From Tatumella citrea (GTDB lineage Bacteria; Pseudomonadota; Gammaproteobacteria; Enterobacterales; Enterobacteriaceae), in assembly GCF_002163585.1 (NCBI RefSeq), contig NZ_CP015579.1, forward strand, positions 1,860,001 through 1,924,000: a DNA stretch of 64,000 bases, read 5' to 3'. The notes under the pieces were generated by a model. It did no database searches, was not told the DNA's origin, and saw only the letters and a list, made by a program, of their open reading frames with translations. The translations under genes were made by a program, and so were the position numbers. Of this stretch, positions 51,128 to 61,295 are shown piece after piece; the first letter of the stretch is position 1; the number at the start of each line of letters is the position of its first letter.

Positions 51128-52761
51128 TGGCTGCTCCTGCATGGCTGTAATAAATCATCTGACGGGTGATATTGCGTAGTTTCGACACCAAACAAACCCA
51201 GTAGTGTGGAGAACAGATTATCCTGTGAATATTGCTGACTCTGGCTCATTTTTTCCATACAGGTCTGGCTGATATGATAGCGTTGTTGATAATCCGGTGA
51301 TAACCATAACAACATCGGGACATGGGTCTGCTGGGAAGGAGCAATTGAATAGGGCATACCATGCAGCCATGCGCCATTTTCGCCGAGCGATTCACCATGG
51401 TCAGACAGATACACCAGACTGGTGGTGAATTTATCCTGATGTGATTTTAGGATATTAATCGCTTTATCAACAATATAGTCGACATAGAGAATAGTGTTGT
51501 CATAGGTATTAACCAGCTGCTCACGGGAACAGCTCTGAATCTGATTGGTCTGGCAATCAGGCAAGAATTTTCTGAACTGTGGCGGATAGCGGTTGTAATA
51601 GGTCGGTCCGTGGCTGCCGATGGTATGCAGCACAATCATCCCGTCACCCTGTAAATGGCTGATGTAGTCTTCAATCTGGTGGAACAGCACCTCGTCATAA
51701 CATTCACCGTCAATACACTGGCCCGGCAAATTCAGAGCTGTCATATCCTGATGTGGCAGTCGGTCACAGGCGCCTTTACAGCCACCGTCATTATCGTTCC
51801 ACAGTACCTGGACTCCGGCACGATGCAGGATATCCAGCACACCTTCCTGATGACTGGCCAGCTCATCGTCATAGTTTACCCGCGGCATATTCGAGAACAT
51901 GCAGGGCACAGAGACGGCCGTCGAGGTGCCACAGGAAGAGGTATGCGGATAATAGATGACCTGATCCTGACTCAGCCGTGGATTGGTGTCGCGGTTATAG
52001 CCGGACAATGAGAAATCCTGTGCACGGGAGGTTTCCCCTAGCACCATAATGGTCAGATTGGGTTTACCCTGACGCATCAAAGGGTTCTGGTGCGCATCTT
52101 CACCAATATGCACCAGTGGCAGATGAGCCAGTCGCTGATGTTTGTACCAGGAAAGGGTCGCAACAATCGAATTTGAAGGGCTGAGAGTTTTCACCAGCTC
52201 CTTATTGTTGCGGAACAGCGAGGCATAATCTTTATAGAAAAAGGTCGCCACCAGCACAATACAGGCCACACTGAGGATAATGCTTACTACCCGTTTGCCG
52301 AGGCTGCGTAACAGCGATTTTTCCGGACGGAATTTTATCCACCAGGCGAGGATCACTGCAGGCACAATAGTTAACAGCAGAGTGATAAACATCTGCGGGG
52401 TTAACAACGCCATACTTTCTGATGCCGTGGTATCCTGCATATTCACGATCATTGAACGATCTAACACAATGGCGTAGTGAATAATAAAGTATTGTGCTGC
52501 TGCACTGACAATCACAAACAGGGAAGCCAGCAGGCGGCTTAACCAGAGAAAAGATGACAGGCTGAGCAGTATGTTAATAACACTGAAAGCCACCAGCGGC
52601 ATAGACAGGAAAAACAGCCCGTGAGACAGCGAGTCAAACGGGACCAGTTTCCAGGCCTGCCGGTAATAGGCAATATTCAGACAGATGCTGATATAAGCAG
52701 CGAACAGCAGTAAAAAGCTTAAACGACTTAGTTGCGGTCGTTTGAACAGAGAATAGGACAT
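51124..52761 (-). CDS. eptA: Lipid A phosphoethanolamine transferase EptA (PmrC)
   Basis: An inner-membrane enzyme transferring phosphoethanolamine from phosphatidylethanolamine to lipid A, giving polymyxin resistance. Five N-terminal helices (to about residue 180) precede the periplasmic sulfatase-fold domain. The catalytic Thr is in [17 protein letters not shown], and zinc/metal residues lie in [13 protein letters not shown]. Paired Cys in [14 protein letters not shown] and KGACDRLP are conserved. At 545 residues (E. coli 547) it leads the operon and has a PmrA box upstream. Confidence 0.96.
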   Translation of the reverse strand: MSYSLFKRPQLSRLSFLLLFAAYISICLNIAYYRQAWKLVPFDSLSHGLFFLSMPLVAFSVINILLSLSSFLWLSRLLASLFVIVSAAAQYFIIHYAIVLDRSMIVNMQDTTASESMALLTPQMFITLLLTIVPAVILAWWIKFRPEKSLLRSLGKRVVSIILSVACIVLVATFFYKDYASLFRNNKELVKTLSPSNSIVATLSWYKHQRLAHLPLVHIGEDAHQNPLMRQGKPNLTIMVLGETSRAQDFSLSGYNRDTNPRLSQDQVIYYPHTSSCGTSTAVSVPCMFSNMPRVNYDDELASHQEGVLDILHRAGVQVLWNDNDGGCKGACDRLPHQDMTALNLPGQCIDGECYDEVLFHQIEDYISHLQGDGMIVLHTIGSHGPTYYNRYPPQFRKFLPDCQTNQIQSCSREQLVNTYDNTILYVDYIVDKAINILKSHQDKFTTSLVYLSDHGESLGENGAWLHGMPYSIAPSQQTHVPMLLWLSPDYQQRYHISQTCMEKMSQSQQYSQDNLFSTLLGLFGVETTQYHPSDDLLQPCRSSQ

Positions 52762-52791
52762 CGATACACCTGACAGGATTATTTTCGCCGT

Positions 52792-52824
52792 ATTGTGAAA
52801 GATGAAGATTAGGAAAACCTTAAG
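52792..52824 (-). promoter_or_regulatory. PmrA (BasR) box and -10 of eptA-basRS
   Basis: On the minus strand CTTAAG-GTTTT-CCTAAT (52824-52808) matches the PmrA box with one mismatch in the second half. CACAAT (52797-52792) follows 10 bases later as the -10. This implies positive autoregulation of the operon, as known in Salmonella. Confidence 0.75.
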
Positions 52825-52985
52825 TAACTTAATATTACAGGCCGTTCTTAATCGCTAAGCTGTTGATTTATTATATTTCGGAACAGTTGCCGGGATTAAG
52901 AGGCTTAAGCTTTTAGCTGTTTCACATTTTAAGCCCCGTAACCCTGAGGCAGGGCGCCGTCAGATTGCAGACCCGGAGAGTATTC

Positions 52986-53501
52986 ATGGCTGATGTTCAC
53001 GACCCCGCGACCCGTAGCAAAAATATGCGCGCTATCCGCCCACAGGGCACCCGCATAGAGAAGCAACTATTGCAGGTGCTTCAGTCTTTAGGGGTAGCGG
53101 CCTGCCAGCAGGTTAAGGAATTACCGGGCCGTCCGGATTTTGTGATACCGGAGAGAAAAAAAATCATTTTTACTCATGGTTGTTTCTGGCACCGGCATCA
53201 CTGTGGTTTGTATAAACCGCCGGCTACCCGCAGAGAGTTCTGGCTGGATAAAATTGGCCGAAATGTGGTTCGTGATCAGCAGAATCTTGCCAGATTGCAG
53301 GAGCAGGGCTGGACGGTGCTGATTATCTGGGAATGTGCCCTGAAGGGCAAAAACCGGCTGAGTGAAAGCCAACTGAGTGATCGGGTTGAAGAGTGGATTT
53401 GCGTTTCAGAGTTGTCGGCGGAAATTGGTGAGCAGGGGATTAGCCTGCTTAATCGTCAGACGATTCCTCCGGCCGATCAACAGCAACCGGAGGAACACTG
53501 A
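52986..53501 (+). CDS. vsr: Very short patch repair endonuclease Vsr
   Basis: A strand-specific mismatch endonuclease nicking 5' of the T in T:G mismatches that arise by deamination of 5-methylcytosine. The 171-residue protein has the Vsr hallmarks DPATRSKNMRAIRPQGT, LPGRPDFVIPERK (catalytic Asp), FTHGCFWHRHHCGLYKPPATR (His and zinc ligands) and WTVLIIWECAL. GGAGAG precedes the ATG at 52986 (MADVHD as in E. coli). No dcm methylase gene adjoins it, unlike in E. coli. Its stop codon directly abuts that of katA. Confidence 0.95.
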   Translation: MADVHDPATRSKNMRAIRPQGTRIEKQLLQVLQSLGVAACQQVKELPGRPDFVIPERKKIIFTHGCFWHRHHCGLYKPPATRREFWLDKIGRNVVRDQQNLARLQEQGWTVLIIWECALKGKNRLSESQLSDRVEEWICVSELSAEIGEQGISLLNRQTIPPADQQQPEEH

Positions 53502-54977
53502 CTATTTCTTGCCGGAAGCTCGTGCCGCCGTTACCCTGGCAGCAATCTGATCACCGGTGGTACGATCAATATTACGCCAGTAGTCAAAAGCCCGTGACAA
53601 TACGGGTTCTTCGACGCCATTGAGCAAATGCCCGCTGACATTTTCGACCAGACGCTGACGGGCCGCTTCATCCATCACCTGATTAATCAATGTATTCGCC
53701 TGGCCTACATCATCATCTTCCGCATGCAGAGTGTAAGGCTGGCGGACCAAATCGCCACTGGTTTTCCAGGAAGAATCGGTAGGGTAATTCTGACCATCAG
53801 CCTGCGGGCCACCTTTGGAGTTAGGGGCATACACCGGATCGCTCACCGGGGTCATTCTCATGGCACCATCTTTACTGTAGCTGTGCACCGGAGACTGTGG
53901 GGCGTTTACCGGAATTTGCTTATAGTTTACCCCCAGTCTGGCGCGGTGGGCATCCGCATAGGCAAATACGCGACCCAGAAGCATTTTGTCCGGGCTAAGC
54001 CCGATGCCTGGTACCAGATTATTGGGTTCAAAAGCCGCCTGCTCAATCTGGGCATGGTTATCGGTCGGATTGCGGTCCAGGGTCAGCGTGCCAACTTTAA
54101 TTAACGGGTAATCGGCGTGTGGCCAGACTTTTGTCAGGTCAAACGGGTTAAACCGGTAATTTTCGGCCTCTGCAAACGGCATGATCTGCATATATAAAGT
54201 CCATTGCGGAAACTCACCCTGTTTAATGGCATTGAACAGGTCACGGACATGAAAATCGCCGTCAGCCCCCGCCAACTGGTCGGCCTGCTGTTGAGTCAGA
54301 AAATCAACGCCCTGGCAGGTTTTAAAATGATACTTAACCCAGAATTTCTCACCAGCGGCATTTACCCACATATAGGTATGGCTGGAATAGCCGTTCATAT
54401 GACGCCAGCTTTTAGGAATACCGCGGTCACCCATCAGCCAGGTTACCTGATGTGAAGACTCCGGAGATAATGTCCAGAAATCCCACTGCATTTCATTGTC
54501 GCGCAGGTTGTTGTCAGCCCGGCGTTTTTGAGAACGGATAAAATGCTGAAACTTCATCGGGTCGCGGATAAAGAAAACCGGAGTATTGTTGCCCACCAAA
54601 TCGTAATTGCCTTCAGTGGTATAAAATTTCACGGCGAAACCACGCGGATCACGCCAGGTATCGGGGCTACCTCGCTCGCCGGCGACGGTCGAAAATCTCA
54701 TCACTACATCTGTTTTAACGCCTGGCTGGAACAGCGCCGCACGGGTGTACTGGCTGACATCTTCGGTAACCTCAAACCGGCCAAAAGCACCACTGCCTTT
54801 GGCATGAGGCTGGCGTTCTGCAATGCGTTCACGGTTAAAGTTCGCCATCTGTTCAATCAGATAGTGATCATGTAATACCAGCGGGCCGTCAGGCCCTACG
54901 GACAGGGAATGTTCATCACTGGCTACCGGAATACCAGCGTCGGTTGTTGTTATTTTAGGTTTATTATCATTGCTCAT
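53502..54977 (-). CDS. katA: Catalase, small-subunit clade 3 (KatA)
   Basis: A haem catalase breaking down hydrogen peroxide in the cytoplasm. The 491-residue length fits clade 3 enzymes. The catalytic region is [20 protein letters not shown] (distal His), with the distal Asn in [16 protein letters not shown]. The proximal haem Tyr is in [16 protein letters not shown]. coli K-12 lacks this type (it has KatE and KatG). It is monocistronic, with 235 bases to the divergent MFS gene, and I see no clear OxyR site. Confidence 0.95.
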   Translation of the reverse strand: MSNDNKPKITTTDAGIPVASDEHSLSVGPDGPLVLHDHYLIEQMANFNRERIAERQPHAKGSGAFGRFEVTEDVSQYTRAALFQPGVKTDVVMRFSTVAGERGSPDTWRDPRGFAVKFYTTEGNYDLVGNNTPVFFIRDPMKFQHFIRSQKRRADNNLRDNEMQWDFWTLSPESSHQVTWLMGDRGIPKSWRHMNGYSSHTYMWVNAAGEKFWVKYHFKTCQGVDFLTQQQADQLAGADGDFHVRDLFNAIKQGEFPQWTLYMQIMPFAEAENYRFNPFDLTKVWPHADYPLIKVGTLTLDRNPTDNHAQIEQAAFEPNNLVPGIGLSPDKMLLGRVFAYADAHRARLGVNYKQIPVNAPQSPVHSYSKDGAMRMTPVSDPVYAPNSKGGPQADGQNYPTDSSWKTSGDLVRQPYTLHAEDDDVGQANTLINQVMDEAARQRLVENVSGHLLNGVEEPVLSRAFDYWRNIDRTTGDQIAARVTAARASGKK

Positions 54978-55212
54978 GCTGCTTCTCCATACTTATTTCA
55001 GGTTTATCAGACACCGTCTAAGCATAGCTGAAATGTAGGGCTAGTCAGAAAATAGTGTAAAAAAGCACCGTGGCAGGTTTAGGAAAAGGGTACGGGCGCC
55101 GATTTGTGCGGTTGTGGAAATAATTATGACTATCTGTTCTTTAGTTTGAGGGAACGGATGCGTTATTCTTGCCTGCTAATTATAACCCTGCATATTAATC
55201 TGGAGTTTTGCT

Positions 55213-56445
55213 ATGGACTCTTCCTCCGGAGAGCCTTCGTCACGTATTTTCCATCATCCGGGTTTCCGCGCTTATGTAGTGGCACAAACCTGTTCGACAC
55301 TTAGTTTTCAGATTATTTCTCTCGCTGTCAGCTGGGAACTGTATGCCATGACCCACAGCGCTTTTATGCTGGGGATGATTGGGCTGATGCAGTTTGTACC
55401 TTCAGTGTTACTGGCGCTTCCCGCAGGCCATCTGGCCGATCAGTATAACCGTAAGACATTGATTATCGGTGGGCAGACGGTCGAGTTATTGTCGGTCGCA
55501 GGGCTGGCATTACTGCCGTTTTTGGCAGCCAACAGTACAACACTCTTGCTGGCACTGGTATTTCTGTTCTCACTGGCTCGCGCGTTTGAGAGCCCGTCCA
55601 TGACGTCACTGCTGCCCGCGCTGTTGCCCGCCGGGTTATTACCGAAGGGAATGGCTACCACTCAGGTCTGCCGCCAGGCGATGGTGATTGCCGGCCCTAT
55701 GGCGGGTGGCATACTGTTTGTGGTTTCGCCGCTGGCGGCCTATGGTACAGCGGCAGTCGCTTACGTGATTTCTTTACTGTTTATCCGTGGGCTGCGTTAT
55801 GAACGTGAAGCGGTGAAACCTCTGCCGATGAATTTCACTAATCTGTTTGCCGGTCTGGATTTCATTTTTAAACGTAAAGATGTGCTTGGGGTGATTTCTC
55901 TGGATCTGTTTGCTGTATTGCTGGGCGGGGTGACGGCACTGTTACCGGTATTTGCCCACGATGTACTGCATACCGGAGCCTGGGGGCTGGGTGCTTTACG
56001 GGCCGCTCCTTCTGTCGGGGCATTGCTCACCGGCATCTGGATTAGCCGCAACAGTTTTCACAAACATACCGGGATGATTATGTTCGGCTGTGTTGCTGGC
56101 TTTGGCCTGGCAACCCTGGTCTTCGCTTTATCTCATAATGTGGTGCTATCACTGCTGGCGCTGGTGGCGTTAGGCGGGTTTGACATGGTCAGCATGGTGA
56201 TTCGTGGAGCAATGGTCCAGCTGGATACTCCTGATGAAATGCGGGGCAGGGTCAATGCGGTCAACTCTATCTTTATTAATACCTCTAATCAGCTTGGTGA
56301 GTTTGAGACCGGATTAATGGCAAGTGCCATTGGTGCCGTCCCGGCATCGGTACTGGGAGGAATCGGGACTATTGTCGTGGTTGGTTTATGGATGGTGATG
56401 TTTCCTCAACTCCGCCGTCGGCAAAAGCTGGCAGAAAATCACTGA
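55213..56445 (+). CDS. MFS transporter (EntS-like)
   Basis: A 410-residue inner-membrane major-facilitator protein with about 12 helices. The loop 2-3 motif is GHLADQYNRKTLIIGG, and PDEMRGRVNAVNSIFI resembles EntS-type exporters (DHA3 group). The N-terminus starts with a short soluble stretch (SSRIFHHPGFRAYVVAQ). GGAG precedes the ATG. No siderophore genes adjoin it, so the substrate is unknown. A true terminator follows. Confidence 0.85.
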   Translation: MDSSSGEPSSRIFHHPGFRAYVVAQTCSTLSFQIISLAVSWELYAMTHSAFMLGMIGLMQFVPSVLLALPAGHLADQYNRKTLIIGGQTVELLSVAGLALLPFLAANSTTLLLALVFLFSLARAFESPSMTSLLPALLPAGLLPKGMATTQVCRQAMVIAGPMAGGILFVVSPLAAYGTAAVAYVISLLFIRGLRYEREAVKPLPMNFTNLFAGLDFIFKRKDVLGVISLDLFAVLLGGVTALLPVFAHDVLHTGAWGLGALRAAPSVGALLTGIWISRNSFHKHTGMIMFGCVAGFGLATLVFALSHNVVLSLLALVALGGFDMVSMVIRGAMVQLDTPDEMRGRVNAVNSIFINTSNQLGEFETGLMASAIGAVPASVLGGIGTIVVVGLWMVMFPQLRRRQKLAENH

Positions 56446-56471
56446 TCCTGACCTCCGCATTTACGGTTCAT

Positions 56472-56501
56472 AAAGCGGCAAGATTCGTCTCGCCGCTTTT
56501 T
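56472..56501 (+). terminator. Rho-independent terminator after the MFS gene
   Basis: AAAGCGGC/GCCGCTTT is an 8-bp stem with a 12-base loop, ending in TTTTT. It lies 26 bases past the stop at 56445. Confidence 0.85.
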
Positions 56502-56548
56502 GATCAATATTTTACACTGCTTCCTTATTTCTGAATAAGGAGCGGCGG

Positions 56549-57172
56549 ATGTCCACTGATCATTATACCTATCAGCCCCGTCAGGGCCACGGGCTACCAC
56601 ACGACCCATTGAATGCGATTATTGGCCCCCGGCCCATTGGCTGGATAAGTTCACATGACGGGGAGGGTAACCATAATCTTGCACCCTACAGTTTTTTTAA
56701 CTGTTTTAATTACACCCCCCCGCTGATTGGCTTCTCCAGCACTGGCTGGAAAGACAGTATCGCCAATATTGATAAGACCGGCGAATTTGTCTGGAATCTG
56801 GCCACCAGGCCACTGGCCGAATCAATGAATGCCAGTTCAGCTCCTTTGCCGGCGGATCAGGATGAATTCCGTTTCGCAGGACTGACCACACTGCCTTCGC
56901 AACAGGTATCCGCATTACGGGTGGCGGAAAGCCCTGTGCATTTTGAATGCCGGTTAACCCAGTGTCTGCGTCTGCAGGACGCGGATGGCAATGCGTTGCA
57001 AACCTGGCTGGTGCTGGGTGAAGTCGTGCGGGTGCATATTGACAAGCATCTGCTGGAAGAAGGTATTTACCAGACCAGTCGCGCCCAGCCAATCCTTCGA
57101 GCAGGCGGACCATCGGCTTATTACGGCATTAGTGAAGAACAGCGTTTCGACCTGTTCCGGCCAACCCTGTAA
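56549..57172 (+). CDS. Flavin reductase-like FMN-binding protein
   Basis: A 207-residue split-barrel flavoprotein of the flavin reductase-like (DIM6/NTAB) family. NAIIGPRPIGWISSHDGEGN and NLAPYSFFNCFNYTPPLIGFSS form the FMN-binding region, and SPVHFECRLTQ follows. These proteins reduce flavins or act as reductase partners of monooxygenases. AAGGAG precedes the ATG. It stands between the MFS gene and the aldo/keto reductase, all in one direction. Confidence 0.85.
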   Translation: MSTDHYTYQPRQGHGLPHDPLNAIIGPRPIGWISSHDGEGNHNLAPYSFFNCFNYTPPLIGFSSTGWKDSIANIDKTGEFVWNLATRPLAESMNASSAPLPADQDEFRFAGLTTLPSQQVSALRVAESPVHFECRLTQCLRLQDADGNALQTWLVLGEVVRVHIDKHLLEEGIYQTSRAQPILRAGGPSAYYGISEEQRFDLFRPTL

Positions 57173-57313
57173 CCGGACTATCGCCGGGTCAGTGGCAGCG
57201 AAGGTTATGCCTGCCGGATGCCGTGACTGGCAATTCAGCCCACCAGGCACTATACATGATCATTCAGACGTTCACTCAATTGCTGGTTAAACAACCAGCC
57301 CCGGAGAAAAACG

Positions 57314-58150
57314 ATGAAGAGCCTGAAAATTGATGGTCAAACCCTGCCGGCAATCGGTATGGGTAGCTGGCGTTTGGGACAAGGACGATATCCGGCAGCA
57401 GAGGAATCCGCAGCACTCAATTACGGTCTGTCACATGGACTAAAGGTCATTGATACCGCAGAAATGTATGGCGACGGTGACTCAGAAATCCTGATAGGTA
57501 ATACGCTGAAAAATCAGCGTGAAAAAGCGTTTCTGGTTTCCAAAGTTTATCCCTGGAATGCTTCGCGATCTGGAATGCAGGCGGCCTGTGAACAGAGCCT
57601 GAAACGATTGCAGACCGATTACCTCGATCTCTATCTGCTGCACTGGGCTTCGGAATATCCGCTGGAAGAAATCGTCGACAGATTTCAGCAACTGCAACAG
57701 CAGGGTAAAATCAAAGGCTGGGGCGTTTCCAATTTTGATACCCGGGCAATGAAACAGCTCTGGCAGACTCCGGGGGGGCAGCAGTGTCAGGTCAATCAGA
57801 TTTTCTACAATCCGCAGGCGCGTGGCACTGAGTTCTCTTTGTTACCCTGGTGTGCTGAACATCAGGTAGCCGTTATGGCGTATTCCCCTTTGGGAGGGCA
57901 TGGCGGAGAGTTACTGAATCATCCTTTAGTCTGTCAGCTGGCGGATAAGTATCAGTGCAGCCGTGCCGCCATCGTGCTGAGCTGGGTTATCCGTGAGGGT
58001 AACGTGCTGGCCATTCCTGAATCGGGCTCGGCTACTCATATCGCGGCAAATCTGCAGGCGCTGAATATTGAGCTCAGTGATGCGGATTTTCAGGAGATAG
58101 ACAGGCACTTCCCGCCTCCGGGGCGTGAACAGCCGTTAGAAATACGTTAG
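57314..58150 (+). CDS. Aldo/keto reductase (YeaE-like)
   Basis: A 278-residue NADPH-dependent TIM-barrel reductase. The catalytic tetrad is visible: Asp and Tyr in VIDTAEMYGDG, Lys in FLVSKVYPWN and His in YLLHWASEYP. IPESGSATHIAANLQAL is the cofactor-binding segment. It resembles E. coli YeaE, a methylglyoxal reductase, but the name is not secure. GGAG lies upstream of the ATG. It is convergent with mqo. Confidence 0.87.
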   Translation: MKSLKIDGQTLPAIGMGSWRLGQGRYPAAEESAALNYGLSHGLKVIDTAEMYGDGDSEILIGNTLKNQREKAFLVSKVYPWNASRSGMQAACEQSLKRLQTDYLDLYLLHWASEYPLEEIVDRFQQLQQQGKIKGWGVSNFDTRAMKQLWQTPGGQQCQVNQIFYNPQARGTEFSLLPWCAEHQVAVMAYSPLGGHGGELLNHPLVCQLADKYQCSRAAIVLSWVIREGNVLAIPESGSATHIAANLQALNIELSDADFQEIDRHFPPPGREQPLEIR

Positions 58151-58210
58151 CTGGCTGTTGATACCGGCTAAGCAGGCTGAAAGGCAGAATTTTAAGCGGA
58201 TAATTTGCCA

Positions 58211-58242
58211 GAAAACAGCTCCCCGTGATCGTGGGGAGCTGT
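58211..58242 (-). terminator. Rho-independent terminator after mqo
   Basis: ACAGCTCCCC/GGGGAGCTGT is a 10-bp stem (58215-58242) with an 8-base loop. On the minus strand TTTTC follows. It lies 27 bases past the mqo stop and may also act on the convergent aldo/keto reductase gene. Confidence 0.8.
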
Positions 58243-58268
58243 AGCTAACGCTTTGTATGGACTCTGAT

Positions 58269-59915
58269 TTACAGCGCCATATCCTGTTGAGGACTCGGCT
58301 GGCGAGCCGGAGCGGTTTCTGTGGCGGTGGTTTCAGCGCCTGGCATCACAATAACAGGTGGTTTAGTCAGTTGCAGGGCCTGTGCAGTGTTGTCCCAGAC
58401 CTGCTGCGTGAGCTGGACATTACCATTCAGTTTTTGTCCGTAAGTCGGAACGATGTCGCGTATTTTTTGTTGCCACTCTGGTGTTTTTACCTGTGCAGGG
58501 AACAGTTGTTCAATCACATTCAGTGTGATCGGTGCTGCAGTAGATGCTCCTGGTGATGCTCCCAGCAATGCAGCGATAGTTTTTTGCTGGTCGGTGACCA
58601 CTTCGGTACCCAGTTTCAGAACACCGCCTTTCTGCGGATCTTTTTTGACGATCTGCACACGTTGTCCGGCCTGCCACAGATGCCAGTCAGCCTGTCTGGC
58701 TTGCGGATAGTACTCTTTTAATGCTGCAAAACGATCGTCATCAGACAGCATCACCTGGCCTATCAGATACTTCACCAGGTCAAAGTTATCGATACCGACA
58801 TGAGCCATTGGCAGGAAGTTATGAGTGGTAGTGGCACTCAGCAGATCAAACAATGAGCCATTTTTCAGGTATTTGGTTGAGAAGGTCGCGAAAGGGCCAA
58901 ACAGCACCACTTTTTTCCCGTCAAGATTACGAATATCGATATGTGGAACTGACATTGGTGGTGCGCCAACCGACGCCTGGCCATACACTTTCACGGCATG
59001 ACGTTCGGTAACCTCCGGGTTTTCTGTGACCAGGAAAGAACCGCCCACCGGGAAACCACCATAATTTTCGGCTTCCGGAATACCGGTTTCCTGTAACAGC
59101 TTCAGTGCAGCACCACCGGCCCCGATGAATACATAACGGGCATCAATTTCATGGCTGGTATGATTTTTCAAATCATTCACAGTGACATGCCAGCTGTTAT
59201 CCGGATTACGACTAAATGCAGTCACTTCGGTGGACAGTTCCAGGCGGAATCCCGGACGGGTTTTCAGCGAGGAAACCAGCTGGCGGGTAATTTCACCATA
59301 GTTCACATCTGTACCCAGTGGCGTCCATGTGGCTGCGACTTTCTGCGCCGGGTCACGGCCTTCAATAACCAGTGGAGCCCACTGTTTGATCTGATTCTGG
59401 TCGGTGGAAAACTTCATGCCCTGGAACAGAGTGCTGGTCTGCAAAGCCTGATAACGTTTAGTCAGGTACTCCACATTAGCATCACCCCAGACAAAACTCA
59501 TATGTGGTGCTGAATTGATAAAAGAGTGGGGGTTGTTAAGCGCTCCCTGTCTGACCAGCGAAGACCAGAACTGGCGTGAAACCATAAACGATTCATTAAT
59601 CTCCAGCGCTTTGCTGATATCAATCGAACCATCGGCACGCTGCGGCGTATAGTTAAGCTCCATATTCGCCGAGTGACCGGTACCGGCATTATTCCAGCCA
59701 TTCGATGATTCTTCGGCAACACCGTCCAGCCTTTCCACCATGATCTGTTTCCAGTCTGGCTGGAGTTCGTTCAGCCATGTGCCCAGGGAGGCACTCATAA
59801 TTCCGCCGCCAATCAGTAACACATCGGTTTTTTCGCTGGTAGCGCTGACGCTCTGGCTAACGGTGGTCAGGGCGAGCAGGGAGAGGCTAAAAGCCATTTT
59901 TTTTGAAAAAGTCAT
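58269..59915 (-). CDS. mqo: Malate:quinone oxidoreductase
   Basis: A peripheral membrane FAD enzyme oxidising malate to oxaloacetate and reducing quinone, parallel to NAD-linked malate dehydrogenase. [19 protein letters not shown] is the dinucleotide-binding motif. [37 protein letters not shown] and [14 protein letters not shown] are family signatures. As in E. coli, a signal-like hydrophobic N-terminus precedes the core. I start at the ATG at 59915 (MTFSKK), 7 bases after CAGG; the ATG at 59930 has no ribosome site. Confidence 0.94.
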   Translation of the reverse strand: MTFSKKMAFSLSLLALTTVSQSVSATSEKTDVLLIGGGIMSASLGTWLNELQPDWKQIMVERLDGVAEESSNGWNNAGTGHSANMELNYTPQRADGSIDISKALEINESFMVSRQFWSSLVRQGALNNPHSFINSAPHMSFVWGDANVEYLTKRYQALQTSTLFQGMKFSTDQNQIKQWAPLVIEGRDPAQKVAATWTPLGTDVNYGEITRQLVSSLKTRPGFRLELSTEVTAFSRNPDNSWHVTVNDLKNHTSHEIDARYVFIGAGGAALKLLQETGIPEAENYGGFPVGGSFLVTENPEVTERHAVKVYGQASVGAPPMSVPHIDIRNLDGKKVVLFGPFATFSTKYLKNGSLFDLLSATTTHNFLPMAHVGIDNFDLVKYLIGQVMLSDDDRFAALKEYYPQARQADWHLWQAGQRVQIVKKDPQKGGVLKLGTEVVTDQQKTIAALLGASPGASTAAPITLNVIEQLFPAQVKTPEWQQKIRDIVPTYGQKLNGNVQLTQQVWDNTAQALQLTKPPVIVMPGAETTATETAPARQPSPQQDMAL

Positions 59916-60287
59916 ATTACGCCTGGTCATTGTGAAAAACTGGGCAGAAGTGTAACGGTAATTATGTCTATATGTGAATTAGTTTATCTGTTTATTTTAA
60001 TTGATATCTGTATGTAAATTAATCTATTTTTGTTATGTTGTTGATTTTAAGTGATTATATTGAATTTCGGTATCCGGTGGCGTGGATGTGTCTTATAACA
60101 CCTCCGGGGGGGGCCGGATAAATGTTACAGATATTCTGATGGAATTTTCAACATCATCCCCTGAATGTGAACAGAGAATTGAGTGCTGTCCGGAGAAATT
60201 TTACTCTGTTCAGGCAGCTTGCCGGTGCTGCGTCACATCAGATTTATTGTATAATCCTTTAAATTCAATGCCTGAAATTAAGTAATT
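59916..60287. other. Intergenic region between mqo and yneE
   Basis: 372 bases, AT-rich next to mqo, then a G run (GGGGGGG near 60107-60113). It holds the divergent promoters of mqo and yneE. The frame at 60082-60285 has no recognisable features and I do not call it a gene. Confidence 0.45.
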
Positions 60288-61205
60288 ATGATTATCCGTA
60301 AACCTCAGCACTGGTTTCTTCGCCTGTTTGACTGGCATGGTTCTGTTCTGCCAAAAATTTCTTTTCAACTGACGCTCAATATTATGATGTCAGTGATCGC
60401 ACTGTTTAGCCTGCCGTGGTATGAAACCCTGAATGTCAGGCTAACCACGGCTCCTTTCAGCCTGCTCGGAGTATCTATCGCGGTGTTTCTTGGCTTCAGA
60501 AATAACGCCAGCTATTCGCGTTTTCTTGAGGCTCGCTTGTTATGGGGAACGTTGCTGATTCATAACCGGATATTACTTCGACAGTTGCATTCAGTATTGC
60601 CGAAAAACTCTCCGGAATTTATTAAGTTTGCTAAATTACTGACCGCGTTTGCCTATGCCTTAAAACATCAGCTCAGGAAAACCGGATCGGATGAGGATTT
60701 GTTACGCTTGCTCCCCGAAGAATATCACCAGCAGGTCATGGAAAGCCCGTTTCGCGCCAATCGCATATTGCTGGTTACCGGAATGTTTCTGGGTGAATTA
60801 CGTCGCCAGGGCGCTATCTCTGATATTATTTTTATCGAAATGGATCAGGCCTTTCGACAGCTGGAAATCATTCTGGGTGCCTGCGAACGGTTGGCAAACA
60901 CCCCTATACCGTTTGCTTACACCCTGATTCTCCACCGGACGGTGTATCTGTTTTGTTCCCTGTTGCCGTTTGCTCTGATTACCGAATTACACTATCTGAC
61001 CATCCTGGTATCGGTATTTATTTCTTATACTTTCCTGTCGCTGGAAGCGTTAGCAGAAGAGCTTGAACATCCGTTTGGCACCGAATCTAATCAACTGCCA
61101 CTGGATGCGATGTGTATTGTCATTGAACGGCATATGCTGGAGATGAATGATCAGTCACCGCTGCCAGAGATGTGGATGCCGGACAGTAAATTTAATCTGA
61201 CCTGA
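60288..61205 (+). CDS. yneE: Bestrophin-family ion channel protein YneE
   Basis: A 305-residue inner-membrane protein of the bestrophin family (Pfam RFP-TM-like), homologous to E. coli YneE and Klebsiella KpBest, a pentameric cation channel. FRNNASYSRFLEARLLWG is the family motif, FAYALKHQLR follows, and PIPFAYTLILHRTVYLFC lines the pore helix region. SLEALAEELEHPFGTESNQLPLD is the conserved C-terminal segment. It is a single gene, divergent from mqo. Confidence 0.9.
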   Translation: MIIRKPQHWFLRLFDWHGSVLPKISFQLTLNIMMSVIALFSLPWYETLNVRLTTAPFSLLGVSIAVFLGFRNNASYSRFLEARLLWGTLLIHNRILLRQLHSVLPKNSPEFIKFAKLLTAFAYALKHQLRKTGSDEDLLRLLPEEYHQQVMESPFRANRILLVTGMFLGELRRQGAISDIIFIEMDQAFRQLEIILGACERLANTPIPFAYTLILHRTVYLFCSLLPFALITELHYLTILVSVFISYTFLSLEALAEELEHPFGTESNQLPLDAMCIVIERHMLEMNDQSPLPEMWMPDSKFNLT

Positions 61206-61295
61206 TGGCAGGAAAACGGGTGGAGCGATGGCGCCCGGAGAGCCGCAGCAGGATCAGTGACTGGCGGCCAGCAGGTCGCCAGGACTGGAAGGGAG

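Noticed and set aside
52900..52915. Second PmrA box near vsr (ATTAAG-AGG-CTTAAG)
   Set aside because: The half-sites are 9 rather than 11 bp apart, so they are out of phase with the PmrA requirement.
60082..60285. 67-codon frame before yneE
   Set aside because: No ribosome site, Cys-rich, unstructured content; it lies in the divergent promoter region.
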